NCBI GenBank assembly: GCA_964488495.1
Contig: CAZAUQ010000004.1
Location: forward strand, 1 to 64,000
Reading direction: 5' to 3'
Source: UBA1402 sp964488495
GTDB lineage: Bacteria > Bacteroidota > Bacteroidia > Bacteroidales > UBA1402
DNA: 64,000 nucleotides
The notes beneath the pieces were generated by a model. It was not told the origin of the DNA and did not search any database. It saw nothing but the letters and a program-made list of their open reading frames with translations. How positions within the stretch are numbered: the stretch's first letter is position 1; the number at the start of each line of letters is the position of its first letter. A program made the translations under genes and the position numbers. Below, piece by piece: positions 17,226 through 26,589 of this stretch.

Positions 17226-17255
17226 GCCGAATCGTAGTGAGCCGAATCGTAGTGA
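17226..17255. repeat. 15-bp perfect tandem duplication
   Basis: GCCGAATCGTAGTGA occurs twice in direct tandem, 5 bases beyond the stop of the HD phosphodiesterase gene. It is flanked by GGCC on each side. No function is evident. Confidence 0.85.
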
Positions 17256-17260
17256 ATGGC

Positions 17261-19312
17261 CTATTTATCTTCCTCGGGATAGGCTATTCGCGTATGATAA
17301 ATGCTTATTAGTTTTTGCTTAAAGACCGATTTAATAATCTCCAATTCCTGGAAGGTGATGGGCACTCTTTTAAAAGCCCCATCCTGAATCTGTCTGTTGA
17401 TGAGCTTTTCTACCAGTTCGGAGATGCTACTTTCTGAATATTCTGTTAAACTGTGCGATGCTGCTTCAACGCTGTCGGCCATCATCAGAATGGCTGTTTC
17501 TTTGGAAAAGGGATTCGGCCCGGGATAAAAAAAGGCTTCTTTGGGAGGTTCCTGGCCGGGATGTTCGTTTTTGTAGGTGGTATAGAAATAGCGAGCCGGT
17601 CCACTGCCGTGATGAGTAGTTATGAAGTCTTTCACCACTTTGGGCAGGTGGTATTGATTGGCCAGTTTGAGCCCCTCACTAACATGTTCCACTATTACTT
17701 TGGCTGCTTTTTCTGTTTCCATTTTGTTTAAGGGATTTTGTCCGCCCACCTGGTTTTCGGTAAAATAGTCCGGGTTCTGCATTTTGCCCAGATCGTGATA
17801 CAAGGCCCCAGTTCTTACCAGTTGTGCATTGGCGTTAATTTCCTGAGCGGCAGCGGCAGCCAAATTGGAAACTTGCATGGAATGTTGGAAAGTGCCCGGA
17901 GAACTCTCCGAAAATAAGCGGAGCAAAGGGGAGTTAATGTTGGAAAGCTCCATCAGAGTGACGTTGGAGGTATAACCGAACATCCATTCAAACAAATAAA
18001 TCAACAGGTAAGTGGTGAACATTAACACTGAGTTGATGGCAAAAAAGACATACATTTGCCATTGAAGCTGATTGGGCGCTCCCTCTTGAATATAAGCTAT
18101 GCCGGTGTAAAATATGGAATAGCAGATAAATGTCCAAATGATGCATAAAACCAATTGTGAACGCTGAGTGAGCTCTTTGAGCGAAAAGACCACAGCCATA
18201 CCAACAGTTAGCTGAAGTATTAAAAATTCAAAAGGAAAAGGAGCAATGACAGAACAGATCAATACAGTGATGGCATGAGTGAAATATGCCGTTCTGGCGC
18301 TGAAGAAGGTGCAAATCATCACAGGCAGAATGGCATAGGGTATCATGTAGATGTTCAGAGTGCTGTTTCTTACCACCAGGGCAGTCAACAAACTAAGACA
18401 TGTTATGAGAATCAGTATAAAGATTATGTTGTGTGTTTTGTTGTAAATCTCCGGAGTAAAATATTTTAAAAAGAGGAACAGCATCAATAAAAGACCGGCT
18501 ACGCATATAATCTGACCGGCCAGTACCCAGTTTTCTGTCGAATTGATATTACGTTCTTCGGCTGCTTTTTTTAGTGAAGACAGTTTTAGAAAAGTGACTG
18601 CGTTGACAATTTCGCCTTTATCTATGATACGTTCTCCGCGCTGGACCAGTCCGGAGGTTTCAGATACTCCGTTTATCAAATTTAGTTTTGATTGTTCTGA
18701 AGCTTCCCGATCGTAACTGAGATTTTCCCTGAGGTATTCTTCAATCTTACAGATTCTGACCAGGGTATCGCGATGTATACGTGCCGGCAAGTTGCTTAAA
18801 ATGGCAGAATAGGCTTCTTTAATTGTAAAAACCGAAGACAGATCGCGGGTTTCAGCCATAGGCTTGGTAATCATCAGCAGTGATTTCAACTCTTCCTTTT
18901 GAAATTCGTTCCGGACAGAAGCCGAAATAATGCCGGCCCCATAAACCAAGGCGAGTTGATCGTTTAAATAAGTTTTGTAACGTAAGGGAACGGTAGCTCT
19001 TAAGTATAAGTCGTAATTACGATTGAAATTGCCAATCATCTCTGCCGGGACAGTGGCATCCATTACAACATAAGGTTTGTGTGTCCTTAACAGACTGTCT
19101 CTTTCGGCAGTCAGTTCTTCCTGGTTTTTAATGACAGGAAAACTGTAAGGAGCCGTGAGCAAGCCGTAGCGCCAGGGCTTACCTTCCTGAAACTGATAGC
19201 GAAACCTGCCTTCTCTGGGGAAAGCATAAACAATCAGGCCTGCTGCAACAACGAAAAGGAAAATCTTGAATATTGTAGATGCAGTATTGAGTTTAGGTTT
19301 GAATTTTGCCAT
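17261..19312 (-). CDS. PgpH-type 7TM-HD phosphohydrolase (putative c-di-AMP phosphodiesterase)
   Basis: 683 residues with the layout of the 7TM-HD (YqfF/PgpH) family: one N-terminal membrane helix (about 12-30), an extracytoplasmic 7TMR-HDED region up to ~270, about seven membrane helices (~275-455) and a cytosolic HD domain. The HD domain shows His in GTFQHSMQVSNLAAAAAQ, the HD pair in GALYHDLGKMQNPDYF, VEHVSEGLKLA and ITTHHGSGPARYFY. Relatives hydrolyse cyclic di-AMP. No diadenylate cyclase is in the window. It is divergent from gltX, with a small dyad in its leader region. Confidence 0.9.
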   Translation of the reverse strand: MAKFKPKLNTASTIFKIFLFVVAAGLIVYAFPREGRFRYQFQEGKPWRYGLLTAPYSFPVIKNQEELTAERDSLLRTHKPYVVMDATVPAEMIGNFNRNYDLYLRATVPLRYKTYLNDQLALVYGAGIISASVRNEFQKEELKSLLMITKPMAETRDLSSVFTIKEAYSAILSNLPARIHRDTLVRICKIEEYLRENLSYDREASEQSKLNLINGVSETSGLVQRGERIIDKGEIVNAVTFLKLSSLKKAAEERNINSTENWVLAGQIICVAGLLLMLFLFLKYFTPEIYNKTHNIIFILILITCLSLLTALVVRNSTLNIYMIPYAILPVMICTFFSARTAYFTHAITVLICSVIAPFPFEFLILQLTVGMAVVFSLKELTQRSQLVLCIIWTFICYSIFYTGIAYIQEGAPNQLQWQMYVFFAINSVLMFTTYLLIYLFEWMFGYTSNVTLMELSNINSPLLRLFSESSPGTFQHSMQVSNLAAAAAQEINANAQLVRTGALYHDLGKMQNPDYFTENQVGGQNPLNKMETEKAAKVIVEHVSEGLKLANQYHLPKVVKDFITTHHGSGPARYFYTTYKNEHPGQEPPKEAFFYPGPNPFSKETAILMMADSVEAASHSLTEYSESSISELVEKLINRQIQDGAFKRVPITFQELEIIKSVFKQKLISIYHTRIAYPEEDK

Positions 19313-19340
19313 AGCATTTAATCTAAGTTTTGGGCCTGAA

Positions 19341-19364
19341 GCCTGTAAACACAGGCGAAAAGTA
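19341..19364 (-). promoter_or_regulatory. dyad and near-consensus -7 box upstream of the HD phosphodiesterase
   Basis: GCCTGT, AAAC, ACAGGC (19341-19356) is a perfect 6-bp inverted repeat. Immediately beside it, read on the minus strand, is TACTTTTC (19357-19364), one base off the TAnnTTTG -7 consensus. The dyad would overlap the transcription start, so it could be an operator or a leader hairpin. Confidence 0.4.
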
Positions 19365-19416
19365 CAAAAAAAACCCTTGACGACAATAAGGAAAGCCTAA
19401 TTATAAAAATATCTTG

Positions 19417-19424
19417 TACTTTTG
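19417..19424 (+). promoter_or_regulatory. gltX -7 element (TACTTTTG)
   Basis: TAnnTTTG match 20 bases before the gltX ATG. No clear -33 box. Confidence 0.65.
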
Positions 19425-19444
19425 GGGCTCAAAATGTTTATGTT

Positions 19445-20968
19445 ATGTCTGAATTAAATATTGTTCGTGTCCGTTTTGCCCCCAGTCCCACCGGTCCCCT
19501 GCACATAGGAGGTGTAAGAACCGCTCTTTATAATTTTTTATTTGCCAGGCATTCCGGCGGTACCATGATTTTACGTATAGAAGATACCGACAGTAAACGT
19601 TATGTGCCCGGAGCCGAAGAATACATTGTGAAAGCTTTGCAATGGCTGCACATCCAAGTCGATGAAGGTGTTTCGCGGGGAGGCCCCTATGGCCCTTATC
19701 GCCAGTCGGAACGGAAAGAAATTTACAAAAAATACGTGAATCAGTTACTGGAACAAGGCAAAGCCTATCTGGCTTTTGATTCTCCTGAACAACTCGAGGC
19801 AAGACGAGCAGATAACCCAAATTTTCAATACGATGCTTCAAGCCGGCTCAGTATGATCAACTCTCTGACTTTATCTGCTGCTGAAGTCGACGAAAGATTG
19901 CGCGGAGGCGAAGATTATACCGTTCGTTTCAAGATAGAACCCCATCGCAGTATCGAGGTGCAGGATATGATCAGAGGAACGGTGGTTTTTAATTCGAGTG
20001 TTTTGGACGACAAGGTTTTATATAAGTCAGCCGATCAATTGCCTACCTATCACCTGGCCAATGTGGTGGACGATCATTTGATGGAAATCAGTCACGTGAT
20101 CCGGGGAGAAGAATGGTTGCCCTCCACTCCTTTGCATGTCTTGTTGTACGAAGCCTTTGGCTGGGACAAACAAATGCCTCTCTTTGCTCATTTGCCCTTG
20201 TTGCTTAAGCCTGATGGTAAAGGAAAACTTAGCAAACGCGACGGCGACCGACTGAATTTTCCTGTTTTTCCCCTCGACTGGAAAGACCCGCAAAGCGGAG
20301 AATTCAGTAAAGGTTATCGCGAAGCCGGTTATTTTCCCCAGGCAGTCATCAATTTTCTGGCTTTACTTGGCTGGAATCCTGGAGACGACAGAGAAATGTT
20401 TTCTATGGACCAACTGATAGAAGCCTTTACCATAGAACGTTGCAACAAAAGCGGAGCAAAATTCGATTACGAAAAAGCTCGCTGGTTCAACCATCAATAT
20501 ATGCAAGAGCTGGACAACAGCACTTTGGCAAAGATGTTGTTACCCTTATTGGAAGCAAAAGGATACAAACCGACTCCTGTTTTTGTCGAAGCTATATTGG
20601 TCCATATTAAGGAAAGAATGTTTTTTGTGAAGGATTTTTGGGATCAGGCCGCTTATTTTTTTGTTGCACCAGAACAATACGATGCCAAAACAGTGGCCAA
20701 ACGCTGGAAACCCGAATCAGCGGCTCAACTGACAGAATTAGGTGAATTGCTCGAAACCCTAAGCGATTATTCCGATGCAGAAGCCTTGGAACAGGAAGTA
20801 AAAACGTGGATAGAGCAAAAATCATATAATATGGGTTTGATTATGAATGCCTTTCGTCTGACTCTGGTGGGCGAAGGCAAGGGGCCCCGCATGTTTGATA
20901 TTGTTTGCTTGCTCGGTAAAGAAGAAACGCTGCAGCGTTTGCGTAAAGCCATAAAAACGCTGGGATAA
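19445..20968 (+). CDS. gltX: glutamyl-tRNA synthetase
   Basis: Charges tRNA-Glu. The 507 residues show the class I HIGH-type motif in PSPTGPLHIGGVRTALYN (residues 14-31) and the KMSKS-type motif in GKGKLSKRDGDRL near residue 260. The C-terminal anticodon-binding region is complete. GluRS versus GlnRS: the compact N-terminus and absence of the GlnRS beta-barrel favour GluRS. waaA starts 30 bases downstream on the same strand. Confidence 0.96.
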   Translation: MSELNIVRVRFAPSPTGPLHIGGVRTALYNFLFARHSGGTMILRIEDTDSKRYVPGAEEYIVKALQWLHIQVDEGVSRGGPYGPYRQSERKEIYKKYVNQLLEQGKAYLAFDSPEQLEARRADNPNFQYDASSRLSMINSLTLSAAEVDERLRGGEDYTVRFKIEPHRSIEVQDMIRGTVVFNSSVLDDKVLYKSADQLPTYHLANVVDDHLMEISHVIRGEEWLPSTPLHVLLYEAFGWDKQMPLFAHLPLLLKPDGKGKLSKRDGDRLNFPVFPLDWKDPQSGEFSKGYREAGYFPQAVINFLALLGWNPGDDREMFSMDQLIEAFTIERCNKSGAKFDYEKARWFNHQYMQELDNSTLAKMLLPLLEAKGYKPTPVFVEAILVHIKERMFFVKDFWDQAAYFFVAPEQYDAKTVAKRWKPESAAQLTELGELLETLSDYSDAEALEQEVKTWIEQKSYNMGLIMNAFRLTLVGEGKGPRMFDIVCLLGKEETLQRLRKAIKTLG

Positions 20969-20998
20969 TATTATCTGTTGTCTATTAATCTTTTTATT

Positions 20999-22231
20999 AT
21001 GTATCGTCTCTTTTTTTCGGTTTATGTGGCTTTGTTCCATATAGTTGCCCTCTTTCATAAAAAAGCCGGGAAAATAGTCAAAGGACAGCGAAACAGCTGG
21101 AAGATTCTGAAAAACCTGAAACCCGAAAAGAACTATCTTTGGTTTCATGCTTCTTCACTGGGAGAATTTGAACAAGGACGCCCGCTAATGGAGGCTATTG
21201 TCCGCACATACCCTCAATACTCCATCTTGTTGACTTTTTATTCTCCCTCGGGCTTTGAGGTTCAAAAAAACTATAAAGGAGCCGATGTGGTTTGTTATCT
21301 GCCTTTTGATATGATGTGCAACGTCAGACGCTTTATCGAATTGGTACAACCCAAAGCTGCCTTTTTTATCAAGTATGAATTCTGGCCCAATTATCTGAAA
21401 GAGTTAAATAAAAAGGCAATTCCTGTTTACCTTGTTTCTGGTGTGTTTCGTAAGAACCAGTTGTTTTTTAAGCCCTGGGGTGGATTTTATCGCAGACTGC
21501 TCAGGTACTTCAGTGCTTTCTTTGTTCAAAACGAAGCTTCAAAGGCTTTACTGAACTCCGTTGGTATCAACAACAAGGTCTTCATCACCGGCGACACCCG
21601 CTGCGACCGTGTTATGGATATTGCTGCTCAGGCACCCGAACAGGAACTGATCAAAGATTTTGCCCGCGATGCCATGGTCTTGGTTGCCGGCAGCACCTGG
21701 CCCGAAGACGAAGAAATACTAATTCCCTATGTGAATGCACAGACGGAATGGAAACTTATCATTGCTCCTCATGAGATTGACGAGAACCACCTCAGGGAGA
21801 TTGAAAAGCTCCTGAATCGGCCCTTTGTTCGCTATTCCGCGATGAAAGCCGAAGACTCAGATAGGGTTGAATGCATCATTATTGACAGCTTCGGATTATT
21901 GTCTTCGGTTTATAGTTACGGACAGACGGCCTATATAGGAGGCGGTTTTGGAGCCGGCATACACAACATTCTGGAAGCTGCCGTTTATGGTATCCCGGTT
22001 TTATTCGGCCCCAATCATGCCAAATTCGAAGAAGCGCAAGCTTTAATCAAGGCAGGAGCGGCCTTTTGTGTGAATTCCCAAAACGATTTGGAAGATGACC
22101 TGGATAAATTTCTGGCCAGCAACAAAGCTCTGGCTCAAGCCGGAGAAAAGGCCCGGGCTTATGTGAAAGAAAAATCGGGAGGCACAGCCAAAATACTGGA
22201 TGTCTTGAAGGCTAAGCTGTTTAATGCTTGA
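20999..22231 (+). CDS. waaA: 3-deoxy-D-manno-octulosonic acid (Kdo) transferase
   Basis: Adds Kdo from CMP-Kdo to lipid A at the inner membrane, an essential step of LPS core synthesis. The 410 residues start with a single membrane anchor (MYRLFFSVYVALFHIVALFH). An N-terminal domain with ASSLGEFEQGRPLMEAI follows, containing the catalytic Glu, and then a GT-B C-terminal domain (GGGFGAGIHNILEAAVYGIP). The ATG at 20999 is used; a TTG seven codons earlier is less likely. The stop abuts the stop of the opposing flippase gene with no gap. Confidence 0.94.
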   Translation: MYRLFFSVYVALFHIVALFHKKAGKIVKGQRNSWKILKNLKPEKNYLWFHASSLGEFEQGRPLMEAIVRTYPQYSILLTFYSPSGFEVQKNYKGADVVCYLPFDMMCNVRRFIELVQPKAAFFIKYEFWPNYLKELNKKAIPVYLVSGVFRKNQLFFKPWGGFYRRLLRYFSAFFVQNEASKALLNSVGINNKVFITGDTRCDRVMDIAAQAPEQELIKDFARDAMVLVAGSTWPEDEEILIPYVNAQTEWKLIIAPHEIDENHLREIEKLLNRPFVRYSAMKAEDSDRVECIIIDSFGLLSSVYSYGQTAYIGGGFGAGIHNILEAAVYGIPVLFGPNHAKFEEAQALIKAGAAFCVNSQNDLEDDLDKFLASNKALAQAGEKARAYVKEKSGGTAKILDVLKAKLFNA

Positions 22232-23758
22232 CTACTTCTTGAACCTGAAGCGATTCATCATGTTTCTTAAAAGCGTATTGGCGTCTTCGGAGATTCTCCA
22301 GATATAAGTGAGCAAAATACCAGAACCAAGCAGAATGGAGCTTTTAATGATGGCATCAAGCACTTGAATATAAATCTCCTTTAGAGGCAATTTCAAAAAC
22401 AAGGGAGTCAGGAAGCTTTTCCATAACCAATCGCAAAAGAACAACAACAAAACCAATAAGACAACCTGAGCTTGTTTCCATGAAAAAATGGAAATTTGTG
22501 TCTTCCAGCCCACTAAACCAAGCAGCAATAAATAAAAAATCAGATACGATAACAAAGAAGCAATAGCAGCCCCGTTAATACCCCAGAGTGGTATTAATGA
22601 ATTGTTGAGAATAATTGCGCTTGCTGTCAAAATAAAAGTAAAGATGAGTGACATGTAATAAAACTTTGAGTAGCGTAACACGATATCACCCACATTAAAA
22701 ACAGAATTCAACAATCGACTCAGGCCAAGAATAAAGACCACCCATTTCCCCGCCACATAAATTTCCCCATTTGGTAAAAGATTGAAAATCAAGTCGATAT
22801 TAATCCAAATAGCCAAAAAGATAAAAAAGCCTCCCAGTAGCTGATGCAAAGAAATACTCTTACATAAGGTGTTTGCTCTTGAAAAATCTTGTTCTTTAAT
22901 AGCCTGAGAAATATGCGGCCCCGAAATGGTTCCCAGCGATCTGTAAGGAATTTCAATCATTGAAGCCATGTAGCCGGCAATAGCGAAAACGGCAGTGTGA
23001 TTCAGTCCCATTTTGGCGCTGATAAAAAAAGTGTTGATGCTGGGTGCAATAACACCTCCCAAAGCTGCTGCGATTAAAAAAAAGGTATACAGGAAATAAT
23101 CCTTTACCAGGGATTTCTTTAGAAATTTAAAATCAGGCTTGAGAGAGATTTTTTTGAGGCTGAATATATAAATGATGTTTAATATCGTTGCAATACCGTA
23201 TACTGAGCTGAAAGCAATAACAAAACCATCCAAACTGATGAGATCGAAGGCATAAAGGAGATAGGTGACCAAGGTCAATACTCTGACCACTATTTCCCGG
23301 ATAAATTTAGGCACTACAATTCTGAGCAGTAAATTTGAATTTACCTCAAAAACAGACATGTAAAGCAAAAAGAAGCCTACAGGAAATACAAAGTCATAGT
23401 AATCAACAAATAAAGAGGAGTTTTCGGCAAAGATTCCCGAAATGGGCTCTTTGAGTAACCAAAATAATATACTATAGATTAAGAAGCCTATAAAAGGGAC
23501 AACCAGGGTCCAAAAGAAGAAACCATGATCTTTGTCTCCTTCTTTGAAATAGGGGTAATAACGTATGGCCGATGAAGTTGTGCCTAATTGAGCCAGGCCT
23601 GCAAATACAGTGGCGGCGTCGACCAGAACACGTGTCAATCCGATTTCTTCGGCAGTAAGGTAATTGGTCAGCACAAAAAATGTGGTGATAAAGCCAATAC
23701 CTATCCCCACATAACTCACTGCAGTTCCTTTGACACTTTGTCGGATGATGATGCCCAT
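22232..23758 (-). CDS. polysaccharide flippase (Wzx/MATE-like)
   Basis: Probable exporter of lipid-linked oligosaccharide units across the inner membrane. The 508 residues form about 12-14 membrane helices, beginning IIIRQSVKGTAVSYVGIGIG, which is the usual opening of Bacteroidota polysaccharide-biosynthesis MOP flippases; GLTRVLVDAATVFAGLAQLG follows. No soluble domain is present. It sits beside waaA and the glycosyltransferase genes, consistent with surface-glycan export. A weak box only (TACGTTGC) is visible upstream. Confidence 0.87.
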   Translation of the reverse strand: MGIIIRQSVKGTAVSYVGIGIGFITTFFVLTNYLTAEEIGLTRVLVDAATVFAGLAQLGTTSSAIRYYPYFKEGDKDHGFFFWTLVVPFIGFLIYSILFWLLKEPISGIFAENSSLFVDYYDFVFPVGFFLLYMSVFEVNSNLLLRIVVPKFIREIVVRVLTLVTYLLYAFDLISLDGFVIAFSSVYGIATILNIIYIFSLKKISLKPDFKFLKKSLVKDYFLYTFFLIAAALGGVIAPSINTFFISAKMGLNHTAVFAIAGYMASMIEIPYRSLGTISGPHISQAIKEQDFSRANTLCKSISLHQLLGGFFIFLAIWINIDLIFNLLPNGEIYVAGKWVVFILGLSRLLNSVFNVGDIVLRYSKFYYMSLIFTFILTASAIILNNSLIPLWGINGAAIASLLSYLIFYLLLLGLVGWKTQISIFSWKQAQVVLLVLLLFFCDWLWKSFLTPLFLKLPLKEIYIQVLDAIIKSSILLGSGILLTYIWRISEDANTLLRNMMNRFRFKK

Positions 23759-23827
23759 AAATGCTCAATGAATCAGCAGCGAATTTACGTATTTTAGGCG
23801 AATAAACGCAACGTACGTTTTTTTTTC

Positions 23828-23835
23828 TATTTTTG
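23828..23835 (+). promoter_or_regulatory. -7 element (TATTTTTG) of the GT2 gene
   Basis: TAnnTTTG match 24 bases before the GT2 ATG, in the divergent region with the flippase gene. That region also holds the 10-bp palindrome AACGTACGTT (23810-23819). Confidence 0.6.
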
Positions 23836-23859
23836 TGGAACTTATGCACCTTTGTATTC

Positions 23860-24849
23860 ATGAATAAAGAATTGCAGTTTTCCATCGTAGTTCCGGTTTA
23901 CAACAGACCTGGCGAAATTGGAGAACTCCTCGAAAGTTTGTGCGCTCAGACAGATCCCGGTTTCGAAGTCCTGATAGTAGAAGACGGATCTACGCTCAGC
24001 TGTGAAGAGCTATGCCGGCAATACAGCCAAAAACTGCAACTTAACTATCTGTTCAAGCCCAATTCGGGCCGAAGCGACAGCCGGAACTACGGTATGGAGA
24101 GAGCCCGGGGCAATTATTTTTTAATTTTCGACTCCGATTGCATCTTACCTCCTGCATATATACAAAAAGTCAGAACGCATTTGCAGGAGCATTACCTGGA
24201 TTGCTTCGGAGGGCCCGACTCTGCGGCCGGCGACTTTACTAATATGCAAAAGGCCATCAATTACGCGATGACTTCCTATTTAACTACCGGCGGAATACGC
24301 GGAGGCGGCAAAAACAAGGCTTCTTTTACGCCTCGCTCCTTTAACATGGGGATTTCAAAAGAAGTATTCCTGCAGGTGGGCGGTTATAAAAACATAGTAG
24401 GAGAAGACATTGATCTGAGTATTCGAATCAGGAAAGCCGGTTTTAGTACAGGTTTGCTTTCGGATGCATATGTATATCATAAACGCAGAATAGATTTAAA
24501 ACGCTTTTACAGACAGGTAAATACTTTTGGGAAAGGCCGTGTGCTCATTTCCCGCATGCATCCGGGCACGATGAAATTTCTTCATCTGCTGCCTCTTTTT
24601 TTTGTGCTGGGCCATATCGTGTTGCTCATATTAAGCCTGGTATTTTTGAATCTCTGTTTTTTGTTGCCTTTGCCCGTCTATATGCTGGCACTGTTTCTGG
24701 ATTCCCTGTTCAGAAACGGGCACGCAGGGATAGCTCTGCTTTCGGTGCCGGCTGCCTACATTCAATTGTTTGGCTACGGAATGGGGCTCGGCAACGAACT
24801 TTTAACAAAAAAAGCATATACATCAACACAAGAAGAATTGTATAAATAA
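23860..24849 (+). CDS. family 2 glycosyltransferase with C-terminal membrane helices
   Basis: 329 residues. The GT-A domain opens with FSIVVPVYNRPGEIGELLES and has VLIVEDGST and a DxD-type metal site in YFLIFDSDCILPP. The acceptor region has KEVFLQVGGYKNIVGEDIDLS (ED motif). Two hydrophobic helices near residues 240-305 would hold it at the inner membrane. The donor is unknown. The ATG at 23860 fits the promoter; an upstream TTG would start within the -7 box. A UDP-xylose synthase gene follows after 7 bases, hinting that a pentose or glucuronate-derived sugar may be used. Confidence 0.88.
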   Translation: MNKELQFSIVVPVYNRPGEIGELLESLCAQTDPGFEVLIVEDGSTLSCEELCRQYSQKLQLNYLFKPNSGRSDSRNYGMERARGNYFLIFDSDCILPPAYIQKVRTHLQEHYLDCFGGPDSAAGDFTNMQKAINYAMTSYLTTGGIRGGGKNKASFTPRSFNMGISKEVFLQVGGYKNIVGEDIDLSIRIRKAGFSTGLLSDAYVYHKRRIDLKRFYRQVNTFGKGRVLISRMHPGTMKFLHLLPLFFVLGHIVLLILSLVFLNLCFLLPLPVYMLALFLDSLFRNGHAGIALLSVPAAYIQLFGYGMGLGNELLTKKAYTSTQEELYK

Positions 24850-24856
24850 ATACATT

Positions 24857-25792
24857 ATGAAAAGAATATTGGTAACCGGTGGAGCCGGATTTTTAGGTTC
24901 TCATCTTTGTGATCAATTATTGGCCCGTGGTAACGATGTCATCTGCCTGGATAACTATTTTACCGGATCCAAGCAAAATGTAATCCATTTGCTGGGCAAT
25001 CCCTATTTTGAATTGTTACGGCACGACATCACCAAACCTGTGTATGTGGAAGTAGATGAAGTCTACAATCTGGCTTGTCCCGCTTCGCCAATACATTATC
25101 AGTATGACGCCATCAAAACAGTACAAACCTCTGTGATGGGAGCCATCAATATGCTGGGTTTGGCCAAACGAACCAAGGCAAAAGTTTTGCAGGCATCCAC
25201 CAGCGAAGTATACGGAGATCCCTTTGTGCATCCGCAACCCGAAGAATATTGGGGTAACGTCAATCCTATTGGTATCCGTTCCTGTTACGACGAAGGTAAA
25301 CGTTGTGCCGAAACTTTATTTTTTGACTATTACAGACAAAACAAAGTCAAAATCAAGGTGGTCAGGATCTTCAATACCTATGGGCCCAGAATGCACCCCA
25401 ACGACGGCAGGGTGGTTTCCAATTTCATTGTGCAAGCCCTCAAAGGACAGGACATTACCATTTACGGAGACGGTATGCAAACCCGCAGTTTTTGTTATTG
25501 CGACGATTTGGTAGCCGGCCTGATAGCCATGATGAACACAGATGATTCCGTAACCGGGCCCATTAATCTGGGTAATCCTTCGGAATTTACCATTAAGCAG
25601 CTGGCTGAACTGGTGATAGAATTAACCGGCACCAAGTCGGGTATTGTTTACAAGCCTGCTGTTTCGGACGATCCTATGCAGCGTAAACCTGTCATTGACA
25701 AAGCAAAGCAGATTCTCAACTGGGAACCACGCATTCAACTCAGGGAAGGCTTGATGCGCACCATTGAATATTTCGATTCAATTATAAAATAA
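24857..25792 (+). CDS. UDP-glucuronate decarboxylase (UDP-xylose synthase)
   Basis: Converts UDP-glucuronate to UDP-xylose. The 311 residues are an extended SDR: VTGGAGFLGSHLCDQLL at residue 6, the UXS-type LACPASPIHYQYDAIKT and the catalytic STSEVYGDP plus YDEGKRCAE (YxxxK). Strong similarity to eukaryotic and bacterial UXS by eye makes this call firmer than generic epimerase. It is in an apparent two-gene operon with the preceding GT2. Confidence 0.93.
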   Translation: MKRILVTGGAGFLGSHLCDQLLARGNDVICLDNYFTGSKQNVIHLLGNPYFELLRHDITKPVYVEVDEVYNLACPASPIHYQYDAIKTVQTSVMGAINMLGLAKRTKAKVLQASTSEVYGDPFVHPQPEEYWGNVNPIGIRSCYDEGKRCAETLFFDYYRQNKVKIKVVRIFNTYGPRMHPNDGRVVSNFIVQALKGQDITIYGDGMQTRSFCYCDDLVAGLIAMMNTDDSVTGPINLGNPSEFTIKQLAELVIELTGTKSGIVYKPAVSDDPMQRKPVIDKAKQILNWEPRIQLREGLMRTIEYFDSIIK

Positions 25793-25805
25793 ACCCGCCG
25801 GAAAG

Positions 25806-26588
25806 TTATAAGGATGGAAGTGGTTTTTCGCAACGATAAATAATTTCCTCCCCTGTTCTGGCGAGACGTTGCCGTTCTCTCTGTTGCGGGCTTAATTCAT
25901 AGTAAAGTCGGTCTTCTGTAACCAGAAAGCCGGCTTTTCTTAGTATTTCGGGATAATCTTTTCCAAACTGGCGAACGTGGTCATATTGCCCATAAAGGAG
26001 CTGGCGTTCCTTGGGGTCAGTTACGGAAGGATCACCAAAGGTATCAACGTTCATATTGAGAGGAACCAGCAAAATGGCCCAGCCCCCGGGTTTCAGCACT
26101 CTTTTGATTTCGGCAAGAGCCTTGTCCAGATCGGGCACATGCTCCAGGACATGATTACATAGCAAGACATCATAGCTGTTGTCGGGCAAGGCGATATCGC
26201 AGAGATCCAACTTGAGATCTGCAATGGGAGAATCCAGGTCGGCAGTCGTATAGTCAGGATTTTTCAAGGCCTTGAAGCGTTTCAGAAAGGGTTGTTCGGG
26301 CGCAAAATGCAAAACCTTCAGTTTAGCTTCGAAAAAAGGAGTTTTATGCTTGAGGTAAAGCCACAAAAGACGATGTCTTTCGAGGGATAAACACTTCGGA
26401 CAAAGACGATTGTCGGCACTATCTCCGTAACCGTAGGGTAAAAATTTCCTGAAACGGCTTTCACAAACAGGGCATTCCACCTTGTTCCCTACATAAAAAG
26501 GTCTGATTAAAAAGCTGAATATGTAGCTGAAGCGAATCAGCCATTGCCGGGGTATGTGAGCCGTAAAAAAACCTATTATTTTTTTCAT
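25806..26588 (-). CDS. class I SAM-dependent methyltransferase with N-terminal Cys cluster
   Basis: 260 residues. An N-terminal zinc-ribbon-like stretch (CPVCESRFRKFLPYG, then LCPKCLSLERHRLLW) is followed by a Methyltransf_11-type domain with VLLCNHVLEHVPDLDKALAE and RVLKPGGWAILLVPL. The canonical glycine motif I is replaced by KVLHFAPEQPF, as in some glycan-cluster methyltransferases. The ATG at 26588 (MKKIIGFFTAH) is used; a 99-residue frame extension upstream only shadows the preceding GT2 gene. One base separates it from that gene's stop. Target unknown; last gene of the ahcY run. Confidence 0.85.
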   Translation of the reverse strand: MKKIIGFFTAHIPRQWLIRFSYIFSFLIRPFYVGNKVECPVCESRFRKFLPYGYGDSADNRLCPKCLSLERHRLLWLYLKHKTPFFEAKLKVLHFAPEQPFLKRFKALKNPDYTTADLDSPIADLKLDLCDIALPDNSYDVLLCNHVLEHVPDLDKALAEIKRVLKPGGWAILLVPLNMNVDTFGDPSVTDPKERQLLYGQYDHVRQFGKDYPEILRKAGFLVTEDRLYYELSPQQRERQRLARTGEEIIYRCEKPLPSL

Positions 26589-26589
26589 G

